Positions 1 through 5,872 of a stretch of DNA of 19,194 bases are shown in pieces. The position numbers and the translations under genes are program-made. The stretch comes from AG41 sp035943095. GTDB taxonomy: Bacteria > Gemmatimonadota > Gemmatimonadetes > Gemmatimonadales > GWC2-71-9. The notes beneath the pieces were generated by a model that was not told the DNA's origin, ran no database searches, and saw only the letters and a program-made list of their open reading frames with translations. How positions within the stretch are numbered: position 1 is the first letter of the stretch; the number at the start of each line of letters is the position of its first letter. The stretch is from contig DASZCN010000138.1 of the NCBI GenBank assembly GCA_035943095.1, positions 1 to 19,194 of the forward strand, written 5' to 3'.

Positions 1-1501
1 CCTCGACCTCCGCCCCGGGCTCGGGATCGGCGTCGTGCCCCTGCACCTTCGTCGCCTTCAGCTGCTCGTGCGCCTTCACCTCCGCAAGCGCGATCTCCTC
101 GGCCGTACCGATGCCCATGATGAGCTGCATGTGCGTGGGCAGGAGCTTTTGGATCGCTTCGTCGAGCCACTTGTTGGTGACCGTCGCGGGCTCGCCCCCG
201 CTGCGCTCCAACACGTATTCCTCGACCGCGCGCCGGGCGATGCCCTGCGCGAACGGCGGCACCCGCAGAATCCGCACTTCCGCTTCCGGCGCCCAGGGGA
301 GGCCGGCCACCCCGTCTTCTTCGATCCAGGGGATGTCTTCTGGCTTGACCCCACCTGTGCCGGCGAGCAACACGTTGCACGTTGCCAGTCGCAGCAGGTT
401 CTCGGCCTGGCTTCCCAGGTCCGTGCCCTCGATGCGATGCGCGCCGTGGCGCGCGAGCACGAGCAGCGACGGCTTGATCTCGTCGACCCACTGCATGACC
501 ACCTGGAACGGCTTGCCGATCAGGATCTGCGTCGTGATCGGTACGCCGGGGAACTCCTGGGCCATCACGCTGGCGCGCTTCAGGTTCGCCTGGCACAGCT
601 TCAGGAGACCCTTGTCGATGATGTTGTTGTGCAGCTCCTCCTGCTCCTCGAACTTGAAGACCTTCGAGGCCTGGTAGGAGAGCACGTCCTTGATGTTGTG
701 GAACACGACGTGGTGGTACTCGACGTCGAAGGCACTACAGACGTACAGGGAGCCGCCGAACGTCTGGGCCAACTCGAGCGCGGCCCGCATGGCGCGATAG
801 CCGTAGGACGACCCGTCCACACACACGAGGAACCGCCCGCCTTCGAATGAGCGCTCGTCCCGGACCAGCAGTAGGTCCTTTTCGATGCCACGGAGCACGC
901 GCGACACGACGCCGCCGAGCTGCGAGTACGACTGACGGCCCAGCCCGTGTGCCCCGATCGCGAGCAGGTCGTACTGCCGGCCGGATGTGCCGGCGAGCCG
1001 CCCCGCGGCGTCCTCGTCTTCGGCGACGAGCCGGCCGTTCTCGCCGACCTTCACGTCCGAGCGGACTTTGTCGCCACCGTCATAGCCCGAGGCGCGATCG
1101 GGATCGAACCCGATCAACCCAGGCAGGCGACCCGCGCCCTGGTTGACCTCGTTGACGATCTCCTCGTAGTTGATCCCCTCGAGCAGCTGGCGGGTGAGCC
1201 GGACGCCGGCCGTCTCGCAGCGCTTGCCGAGTTGATCGAGGAAACTGTCGGCGATGAGCTGCAGGCCCTTCTCGATCAGCTTGTCGTGGATCTTGCGCTG
1301 CTTCTTGATTTCCTCGGGGGTCTGAAACCGGGCGGGAAGGCCGGTCTCGAGCTGGCGGAATCGGACATCGTGGAGCCGGGCGGCGTAGACGTGATTGCCG
1401 GTGATGCGACCGTCGGTGCGGCGGCAGAGCTCGATGGCGCGGTCGACAGCCCAATCGGAATGCGCCGAGTTGTCGACCGGGACGAAGATTTCGCGATACA
1501 C
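1..1501 (-). CDS. Tandem universal stress protein with C-terminal PCP_red domain (3' end outside window)
   Basis: The reading frame is open from a GTG at 1501 to the window edge (500 residues, no stop seen). Residues 1-215 form a first UspA-like domain, opening VYREIFVPVD and carrying an ATP-loop-like GAHGLGRQ..GG near 183-197. Residues 221-380 form a second (FLVCVDGSSYGYRA; LVLARHGAHRIEG). Residues 401-455 (LPWAPEAEVRILRVPPF, then RRAVEEYV) match PCP_red, the small domain named after light-independent protochlorophyllide reductase subunit B. USP domains are known to bind nucleotides or respond to stress; the role of PCP_red here is unknown. GTG 1501 was chosen because a purine-rich AGAGGGGG lies 8 bases upstream and the USP fold starts at once; an in-frame GTG at 1507 is possible. 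It lies downstream of the Mrp-ferredoxin genes behind its own promoter. The tail after 480 is charged and may be disordered. Confidence 0.85.
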   Translation of the reverse strand, partial: MYREIFVPVDNSAHSDWAVDRAIELCRRTDGRITGNHVYAARLHDVRFRQLETGLPARFQTPEEIKKQRKIHDKLIEKGLQLIADSFLDQLGKRCETAGVRLTRQLLEGINYEEIVNEVNQGAGRLPGLIGFDPDRASGYDGGDKVRSDVKVGENGRLVAEDEDAAGRLAGTSGRQYDLLAIGAHGLGRQSYSQLGGVVSRVLRGIEKDLLLVRDERSFEGGRFLVCVDGSSYGYRAMRAALELAQTFGGSLYVCSAFDVEYHHVVFHNIKDVLSYQASKVFKFEEQEELHNNIIDKGLLKLCQANLKRASVMAQEFPGVPITTQILIGKPFQVVMQWVDEIKPSLLVLARHGAHRIEGTDLGSQAENLLRLATCNVLLAGTGGVKPEDIPWIEEDGVAGLPWAPEAEVRILRVPPFAQGIARRAVEEYVLERSGGEPATVTNKWLDEAIQKLLPTHMQLIMGIGTAEEIALAEVKAHEQLKATKVQGHDADPEPGAEVE

Positions 1502-1625
1502 CGGCACATCCCCCTCTCTCGTGCGGGGTGGGCCGGGCGTGCACTCCCCTCTCGCCGGACCCGGAGTGCGGCGCCGGGTCGGTACCTGGAGGGCGATGAG
1601 CGCTTGAGTGTATGTCCGACCGTCA

Positions 1626-1645
1626 TGGCGGGTCAAAGCCCGCCA
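1626..1645 (-). other. Small perfect hairpin in the leader of the universal stress gene
   Basis: A 7-bp perfect stem (TGGCGGG with CCCGCCA) encloses a 6-base loop. It lies about 125 bases upstream of the start codon at 1501 and about 25 bases after the predicted transcription start, so it would be in the 5' leader. There is no T-tract on the transcribed strand, so it is not a clear terminator. The function is unknown. Confidence 0.35.
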
Positions 1646-1675
1646 GAGTCAGCGATTCGGTGCAGCGTTTCGGCG

Positions 1676-1704
1676 AGTATGCGCCCGCGTCCGGACGCTG
1701 TCAA
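1676..1704 (-). promoter_or_regulatory. Sigma-70-type promoter for the universal stress gene with palindrome in spacer
   Basis: On the minus strand a perfect -35 TTGACA (1699-1704) is followed by a 17-base spacer and CATACT (1676-1681; 4 of 6 bases of TATAAT). The spacer contains the perfect 12-bp palindrome GCGTCCGGACGC (1687-1698), a position where a bound dimer would block RNA polymerase. The promoter begins 8 bases after the ferredoxin stop codon and predicts a leader of about 165 bases. The promoter is read directly from sequence; the operator role is inference. Confidence 0.7.
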
Positions 1705-1711
1705 GTCGGAA

Positions 1712-1951
1712 CTATGGTACGATTTGCATCCCCGATTCATCGTACACGGTGATCGCGTCCACCGGACACGCATCGCATGCGCGCAGCAGCCGCTCGCGCT
1801 CTACGGCTTCGGGCGCGACGAACACGGCGACCGTGTCTGCGTCCAGTTTGAAACCCTCCGGCGCTTCCTTCACACAGTCGCCGAAGCCGACACACTGGTC
1901 GCGGTCGATCACGATGCGCAGCCCGTGGACCGTTCGCTCGTCGAGACTCAC
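1712..1951 (-). CDS. Small single-cluster ferredoxin
   Basis: A 79-residue acidic protein of the one-cluster ferredoxin type found near P450 and other redox enzymes in GC-rich bacteria. The cysteine pattern is C20-x5-C26 then C59-x2-C62-Pro. The usual CxxCxxC has lost its middle cysteine (Phe23 stands there), as in 3Fe-4S ferredoxins and in some 4Fe-4S ones with a non-cysteine ligand; C59 is an extra cysteine that could act as ligand or be redox active. It would carry one electron at low potential in the cytoplasm. The GTG start overlaps the TGA stop of the PCP_red gene (GTGA), so it is translationally coupled and probably works with that protein and the Mrp-like ATPase. The redox partner is unknown. 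Confidence 0.85.
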   Translation of the reverse strand: MSLDERTVHGLRIVIDRDQCVGFGDCVKEAPEGFKLDADTVAVFVAPEAVERERLLRACDACPVDAITVYDESGMQIVP

Positions 1952-2394
1952 ATGCCCTCGAGGCCGAGCTCGGTCCGGGCGGCATCCATGATGGCGGGTG
2001 TAATCTCGGCGATCCCGTGTTGTTTCGCGTAGTCGAGATAGATGCGCTTGACCATCCCACGTACAAAGCTCGGAACTCGAGCCAGGCGATCCCGTGCTTC
2101 ACTTGACCAGATGGGACCGCTCCCTGCTCCCTGCTCCCCGTCTTCGACGAACGCATCGTCCCGACCCGTCGCCACCATTCCGCGTACTGTTTCCAGCGGT
2201 TGCTCGTCGATGGTGCGCCCGCCGATTTTCACGCCGAGCGATGCGACCAGCTGGGTTTCCATCGGGTTGGTGAGCAATGCGACGATGCGGCCGCATGCGG
2301 GGCATTTGAACGCCGCGGCGAGCGTCCCGTCCCCGGGGACGCGACGCTCTTCGAACAGCATCTGGCGGTCGCATTCGACGCAGAGGAACTTCAT
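1948..2394 (-). CDS. Zinc-ribbon protein with C-terminal PCP_red domain
   Basis: A 148-residue protein. The N-terminus has two CxxC pairs (C5/C8 and C31/C34) 22 residues apart, a zinc-ribbon or rubredoxin-like knuckle that could hold zinc or iron. After a variable middle, residues 94-143 (IWSSEARDRLARVPSFVRGM, DYAKQHGI, ITPAIMDAAR) match PCP_red closely, including the W..EA...L..VP.FVR core. PCP_red occurs at the C-terminus of BchB/ChlB and also as a stand-alone domain in non-phototrophs, where its role is not established. The ATG start overlaps the stop of the Mrp-like gene (ATGA), and its own stop overlaps the ferredoxin start. The coupling suggests a three-protein complex or pathway with an iron-sulfur or redox role. 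No photosynthesis gene is visible nearby. Confidence 0.8.
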   Translation of the reverse strand: MKFLCVECDRQMLFEERRVPGDGTLAAAFKCPACGRIVALLTNPMETQLVASLGVKIGGRTIDEQPLETVRGMVATGRDDAFVEDGEQGAGSGPIWSSEARDRLARVPSFVRGMVKRIYLDYAKQHGIAEITPAIMDAARTELGLEGM

Positions 2395-3176
2395 CCCAAC
2401 CGCCCCGCCAGCTCATCCCAGGTGTCCGGTGTCGGGTGCCAGGGAATCCGGGCGAGCACCGGAACACCGAATTCACGAGCAAGGTCGTCACCCGCCGTGC
2501 CCGAGAACCCTCCTCCCACCATGTTCTCGACCACGCCGAGCAGGTTCGCGCCCCGCTCCGTTGCGCCGCGGACCGCCCGGCGCACGGCCTCGTGCGATTC
2601 CGGCGTCGGAATGGTCACGGCGAGCACCGAAGGAGGGCCCGGTAAGAGCTCGACCAGCTCGCTGAAACGCTGGACGCCGGGCGGAAGGTCCACCAGGAGG
2701 TCGTCGAGTGTCCCCCACGCGACATCCGCCAGAAACTCCCGTAAGGCGGCGGCCTCGAGCGTGCCGCGCCAGACGTGGCCTTCCGCCTCGGGGCCACGGA
2801 ACGCGAGCGGGCGGCCCTCCTCAAGAAGCAGCCCCATCGAAAAACAGCGGACGCCCTCCGGGCTCACCGCCGGCTCTATGACCTCGCTGTGCAACGTGCA
2901 ACTGGCAACGGGGAGGTGAAGCATCTGGGGGGCGGTCGGCCCGTTGAAGTCGGCGTCGAGCACGCCGGTCGCACGCCCGCTCCGAGCCAGCGCCCGGGCG
3001 AGCCCGGCCGTCACGAAGCTCTTCCCAACGCCCCCCTTCCCGCTCAACACGGCCAGCACGCGTCGCACGCTTGCCATCCGCAGAGCCACGCGCCGGCGCT
3101 GGGCAGCGATCTGCTCGCCGAGGCCCGAGCGATCGGCTTCGGTCAACTCGTGGTAGGTGCGGATGTTGAGGGGCAC
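2391..3176 (-). CDS. Mrp/NBP35-family P-loop ATPase lacking the C-terminal CxxC
   Basis: A 261-residue cytoplasmic ATPase of the MinD/Mrp superclass. The deviant Walker A is GKGGVGKS (46-53), switch I is DADFNGPTAP (74-83), the Walker B/switch II segment is DLPPG (163-167), and the VVENM segment typical of Mrp follows near residue 216. Mrp proteins are ATP-dependent iron-sulfur carriers whose CxxC just after ENM binds a bridging cluster. Here the segment reads VENMVGGGFSGTAGDD with no cysteine, so cluster carriage by the usual site is unlikely. The N-terminal 35 residues precede the fold and may be a partner-binding tail. GTG at 3176 is preceded 6 bases upstream by TATCTT and has no Shine-Dalgarno, so leaderless translation is likely. 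It heads the operon with the PCP_red protein and ferredoxin. Confidence 0.85.
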   Translation of the reverse strand: MPLNIRTYHELTEADRSGLGEQIAAQRRRVALRMASVRRVLAVLSGKGGVGKSFVTAGLARALARSGRATGVLDADFNGPTAPQMLHLPVASCTLHSEVIEPAVSPEGVRCFSMGLLLEEGRPLAFRGPEAEGHVWRGTLEAAALREFLADVAWGTLDDLLVDLPPGVQRFSELVELLPGPPSVLAVTIPTPESHEAVRRAVRGATERGANLLGVVENMVGGGFSGTAGDDLAREFGVPVLARIPWHPTPDTWDELAGRLG

Positions 3177-3182
3177 GGGGCA

Positions 3183-3213
3183 AAGATAGACGGCTAGGCG
3201 GTTAGTCGGTTAG
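3183..3213 (-). promoter_or_regulatory. Leaderless-type promoter module of the Mrp-like operon, CTAACCG repeats
   Basis: Read on the minus strand, three octamers (CTAACCGA, CTAACCGC, CTAGCCGT) are followed by C and TATCTT (3183-3188), a TAnnnT -10-like hexamer that ends 6 bases before the GTG start. There is no sigma-70 -35, so the octamers may be the recognition element. The module matches its mirror partner at 3230-3260 in 25 of 31 positions. Confidence 0.5.
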
Positions 3214-3229
3214 TGTACGCGGGAGCCCT

Positions 3230-3260
3230 CTAACCGTCTAACCGTCTAACCCTCTAGATT
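3230..3260 (+). promoter_or_regulatory. Leaderless-type promoter module of greA, CTAACCG repeats
   Basis: Three octamers (CTAACCGT, CTAACCGT, CTAACCCT) are followed by C and TAGATT (3255-3260), which ends 8 bases before the greA ATG; no Shine-Dalgarno is present. It forms an imperfect inverted repeat with 3183-3213 across a 16-base spacer, so the two divergent genes have near-identical mirrored promoters. It could alternatively be one extended hairpin or a dispersed repeat. Confidence 0.5.
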
Positions 3261-3268
3261 CTGCCCCC

Positions 3269-3760
3269 ATGATCGATGAGCTGAAGCAGAAACTACAGGC
3301 GGAAGTGGAGCGCCTGAACAACGAGATCAACTTCGTGCTCCCGAAGGAGATCGAGCGGGCGCGCGCGCACGGCGACTTGCGCGAGAACTCCGAGTACAAG
3401 GCCGCGCTCGAGCGGCAGCAGTTCGTCACTTCCCGGTTGAGCCATCTGCGGCTGCGGCTCTCCAAGCTGTCGAGCGTGCGGGAGGCCGACATTCCCCGCG
3501 ACCGCGTGGGGTTCGGCTCGCGCGTCACGGTCCAGGACCTCGATACGAAGAAGAAAGAGACCTACGCGCTGACCCTAGGTGAGTTCATCGAGGGTGATGA
3601 CGACAAGGAGGAGATGCCGGTCTCCATGGCCTCACCCCTCGGTACCGCCCTGCTGGGCGCCAAGGTCGGGCATGCCGTCACCATCGCCCTCCCCGCGGGC
3701 AAGCGGCGCCTCAAGGTCCTGGAGCTCCAAACCGTGCACGACCTGGCCGAAAAGCGCTAG
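3269..3760 (+). CDS. greA: Transcription elongation factor GreA
   Basis: A 163-residue protein, close to the usual 158. The N-terminal coiled coil (residues 1-75) carries the family signature GDLRENSEYKAA near 34-45; the acidic tip residues that reach the RNA polymerase active site to stimulate cleavage of backtracked RNA lie there (D35, E38). The C-terminal FKBP-like domain (about 82-155) includes ASPLGTALLGAKVGHAV, the standard GreA/GreB closing motif, and an unusual acidic insert EGDDDKEEM. It acts in the cytoplasm on paused polymerase. It is divergent from the Mrp-like gene and convergent with the anti-sigma gene, whose stop codon it overlaps (shared CTAG at 3757-3760). The start follows a -10-like TAGATT at 8 bases, suggesting a leaderless message. 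Confidence 0.93.
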   Translation: MIDELKQKLQAEVERLNNEINFVLPKEIERARAHGDLRENSEYKAALERQQFVTSRLSHLRLRLSKLSSVREADIPRDRVGFGSRVTVQDLDTKKKETYALTLGEFIEGDDDKEEMPVSMASPLGTALLGAKVGHAVTIALPAGKRRLKVLELQTVHDLAEKR

Positions 3761-4335
3761 AGCATCCGGTGGAACACCATCGGGCCGCTGGGGCTGGTCG
3801 ATCCGGCGCGCGGTTCGATGCTCATCGCGGCTCCCATCACCCGCCCGCCTGCCCGCGGCATATCCAGCGCCATCACCATCGGTCGGTCCTCGTCCATCGG
3901 CATCACCGCCGCGGTGAGCATTCCGGTCTCGGTGATGAACCACAGCTGGTATGCCTGATCGCGCGCGTTGGGCGCGAGGCCGTCGCACCGGACCAGCCAG
4001 CGGTGCCGCGCGCCGTCGGCGAAGATCGTGACGGCGCCCACGCGACCCCCGGTCGAGACCGGGATTTGGATGAGCTGCGTGGCGGAGCCGTGGATGAACG
4101 TGGAGACCGTGTCCTGATACGCTTCCACCCGGCTGGCGAGTTCATCGCGCTCCGTGGTGAGTCCATCGATGGTGCGGTAGGCCCACCACGCCGCGCCCGC
4201 CGCACCGAGCGCGAGCACCGCCGCGACCGCAAGCGGCCATCGCTGCCGCGGCGCGAGCGCGCGCTCGAGCACCCGCCCCTTGAGCTCGGGACGTGGCGTC
4301 CGTGCCGGTGCCAGAATACCCAGCCAATCCGTCAT
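3757..4335 (-). CDS. RskA-type anti-sigma factor (anti-sigma-K C-terminal domain)
   Basis: A 192-residue single-pass membrane protein. Residues 1-33 are cytoplasmic, one transmembrane helix (about 34-53, LAVAAVLALGAAGAAWWAY) follows, then a short coiled coil, and residues 75-190 resemble the extracytoplasmic RskA domain (RWLVRCDGLAP, YQLWFI, MSIEPRAGSTSPSGPMV). Such proteins hold a cognate sigma factor until proteolysis releases it. The cytoplasmic part is very short and has no HxxxCxxC zinc motif, so the usual anti-sigma domain is reduced to a helix around PRPELKGRVLERAL. The ATG at 4335 overlaps the sigma stop (ATGA); an upstream TTG at 4344 is possible but would enter the sigma gene further. 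The overlap makes the sigma factor at 4332-4919 its partner. The signal sensed is unknown. Confidence 0.8.
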   Translation of the reverse strand: MTDWLGILAPARTPRPELKGRVLERALAPRQRWPLAVAAVLALGAAGAAWWAYRTIDGLTTERDELASRVEAYQDTVSTFIHGSATQLIQIPVSTGGRVGAVTIFADGARHRWLVRCDGLAPNARDQAYQLWFITETGMLTAAVMPMDEDRPMVMALDMPRAGGRVMGAAMSIEPRAGSTSPSGPMVFHRML

Positions 4336-4919
4336 TGCAGCCAATCCTTGAGATGTTTCAAACGCTCCGTCAGCCGCTGGTGCGCCATTCGCATGCGCGT
4401 CTTCACCGTCCCGAGTGGCTGATTCAACCGCCGGGCTATCTCCCTATGCGACAGGCCCTCGAAATACGAGAGCAGCACCACACGCCGCTGCTCCTCAGGC
4501 AGCGCGGCCAACGCGGCGTGGACCTCCCGATGGACCGGCCACCCCGGCACCGCAGCTTCGTGTGGCGTCGACGCAACATTCTCCTCGGGCTCCGCCTGCG
4601 CGATGCGTTCCGTCTTGCGCCACCAGCGGCGACGGCGCCGCAGCACGTCGAGCGCGCGGTTACGGGCGATCGAGAGGATCCACGGCACAAGCGGTCCGCG
4701 CCTTGCGTCGTGCTGATCGATGTGACGCCACACCTGCACGAACACGTCCCCAATGACCTCTTCCGCCTCGTCCTCGTCTTGCAGAATGCGGAAGGTGAGA
4801 CCCAGCACCCAGGGGGCGATCTGGTCGTACAACTCCCCCAGGGCACGCTGGTCACGCGCCTTGAGGCGGCGCTCGAGCGCGCGCTCCTCCTCTTGACTAA
4901 GACGTTTTGGCGAGGTCAC
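4332..4919 (-). CDS. ECF RNA polymerase sigma factor, SigK/RpoE-like
   Basis: A 195-residue sigma-70 family protein of ECF size. Region 2 (about 25-95) includes ALGELYDQIAPWVLGLTFRI, then DEDEAEEVIGDVFVQVW and the basic promoter-melting segment PWILSIARNRALDVLRRRRR. Region 4 (about 130-185) has LPEEQRRVVLLSYFEGLSHR, then EIARRLNQPLGTVKTRMRMA, the helix-turn-helix that reads the -35 element. It directs polymerase to envelope or stress genes once released by its anti-sigma factor, the next gene. The start is GTG at 4919; TACAAT lies 10 bases upstream and there is only a weak GGGA, so the message may be nearly leaderless. An Arg/Trp-rich linker (RRRRRWWRK) is a minor oddity. Confidence 0.92.
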   Translation of the reverse strand: MTSPKRLSQEEERALERRLKARDQRALGELYDQIAPWVLGLTFRILQDEDEAEEVIGDVFVQVWRHIDQHDARRGPLVPWILSIARNRALDVLRRRRRWWRKTERIAQAEPEENVASTPHEAAVPGWPVHREVHAALAALPEEQRRVVLLSYFEGLSHREIARRLNQPLGTVKTRMRMAHQRLTERLKHLKDWLQ

Positions 4920-4929
4920 TTAGATTCCC

Positions 4930-4957
4930 ATTGTAGCCACCAAACCGCGCCCGTCCA
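4930..4957 (-). promoter_or_regulatory. Candidate promoter for the ECF sigma/anti-sigma operon
   Basis: On the minus strand TGGACG (4952-4957, 4 of 6 bases of TTGACA), a 16-base spacer and TACAAT (4930-4935, 5 of 6 bases of TATAAT) end 10 bases before the GTG at 4919. The predicted start site is within a few bases of the start codon. Autoregulation by the ECF factor itself is common in this family but no ECF-type motif was recognised. Confidence 0.45.
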
Positions 4958-5024
4958 GCCCCAACGTAGTATCTTCATTAGCTGGCGCGGTTAAGCGCGC
5001 GGCGCGGATCACCCGGGGGGTGGG

Positions 5025-5846
5025 ATGGCAGTTCACGAGATGGTTGACGACGGACGGTTCTCGTTCGAGGCTTTCACGCGCCACCCCTTTTTCACCGACG
5101 TCAATCGGTGGATTGTGGAGCGCGTCATCTGTCCTGGACGACGCAAGATCGTCGACTTGGGCTGCGGCCCCGGCGCCGTCACCAAGCTCATTCTCGAGCG
5201 CCTCGGCGACGCGCGCAACGCGGAAGTGATCGGCATCGACCCCTCCCCGTCTGCGCTAGAGAAGGCCCGCGCGGCGATTCACTCCAAGGTAGTCGAGTTC
5301 ATCGAAGGCAGCGCCGAGTGGGTCTCACGCCTCGTGTCCTCCGCCGACGCCGTCGTCTTTCTCAACGCGATCCACCTCGTTCACGACAAAGCACAGGTCA
5401 TAGCCGAGATCCGGAAGGCCCTGAAGAAAGACGGCGTGTTCGCATTCAACACGACGTTCTTCAACGGCGCATACGTCGAGGGCACCAGCGGGTTCTGGCG
5501 TCGCTGGATCGTGCGGGCGGTGCAGGCGGTGCGCGAGCGGGGGCTGGAGGTGCGACACTCGGAGCACGCGGTGGCCCGGCAGTTCCTCACTCCGCAGGAA
5601 TACTCCGAGCTGTGCGTGCAGGCTGGTTTCGCGCCTCCGTCGGTCGATCTGGTCCGAATCGAGATGACTCCCGACAGCATCCGCGACATCGGGCGATTCT
5701 CTCTGTTTATCGAGGGTGCGCTGCCAGGCGTGCCCCTTGAAGAAGGATCAGCCGCGCTCGAGAAGGGTCTCGAGCGGGCGATGGAAGAGACAGGTGTGTC
5801 CAGTGTGCCGCGCAACTGGTTGGAGTGCGTCGCGACGGCCGCATGA
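5025..5846 (+). CDS. Class I SAM-dependent methyltransferase
   Basis: A 273-residue cytoplasmic enzyme. Motif I is VDLGCGPGAVT (43-53), the SAM-binding glycine loop; the acidic residue after strand 2 is D72 in GIDPSPSALEKA; motif post-I/II is ADAVVFLNAIHLVHD, and the strand-4 region continues to LKKDGVFAFNTTFFNG, as in Methyltransf_11/25 proteins. The C-terminal 110 residues (RQFLTPQEYSELCVQAGF onward) form the variable substrate lid. It would transfer a methyl group from SAM to an unidentified small molecule; BioC- or Mg-protoporphyrin-type roles cannot be told apart from sequence alone. The ATG at 5025 is preceded by a G-rich GGGGGGTGGG. It stands alone, divergent from the sigma gene and convergent with the ATP-grasp gene. 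Confidence 0.85.
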   Translation: MAVHEMVDDGRFSFEAFTRHPFFTDVNRWIVERVICPGRRKIVDLGCGPGAVTKLILERLGDARNAEVIGIDPSPSALEKARAAIHSKVVEFIEGSAEWVSRLVSSADAVVFLNAIHLVHDKAQVIAEIRKALKKDGVFAFNTTFFNGAYVEGTSGFWRRWIVRAVQAVRERGLEVRHSEHAVARQFLTPQEYSELCVQAGFAPPSVDLVRIEMTPDSIRDIGRFSLFIEGALPGVPLEEGSAALEKGLERAMEETGVSSVPRNWLECVATAA

Positions 5847-5851
5847 TGTCA

Positions 5852-5868
5852 GCGGCGCCGCGCGCCGC
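5852..5868. terminator. Possible bidirectional hairpin between convergent genes
   Basis: A perfect 7-bp stem (GCGGCGC with GCGCCGC) encloses a 3-base loop and fills the 26-base gap between the methyltransferase stop and the ATP-grasp stop. There is no T-tract on either strand, so intrinsic termination is uncertain. Confidence 0.3.
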
Positions 5869-5872
5869 CCCG

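Noticed and set aside
35..850. Long plus-strand open frame of 271 residues
   Set aside because: It lies antisense to the universal stress gene; the minus strand encodes clear USP and PCP_red motifs, while this product is an Arg/Leu/Asp-rich GC artefact.
947..2032. Long plus-strand open frame of 361 residues
   Set aside because: It runs antisense across the stress gene, its promoter and the ferredoxin, and shows no domain.
1948..2394. Evidence for phototrophy (PCP_red as part of protochlorophyllide reductase)
   Set aside because: The protein is only 148 residues with a zinc-ribbon N-terminus, lacks the nitrogenase-like BchB body, and no bch, puf or crt gene is in the window.
3181..3260. CRISPR-like or telomere-like short repeats (CTAACCG)
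   Set aside because: Only three direct octamers per side, no spacers and no cas genes; better explained as mirrored promoter modules or a small dispersed repeat.
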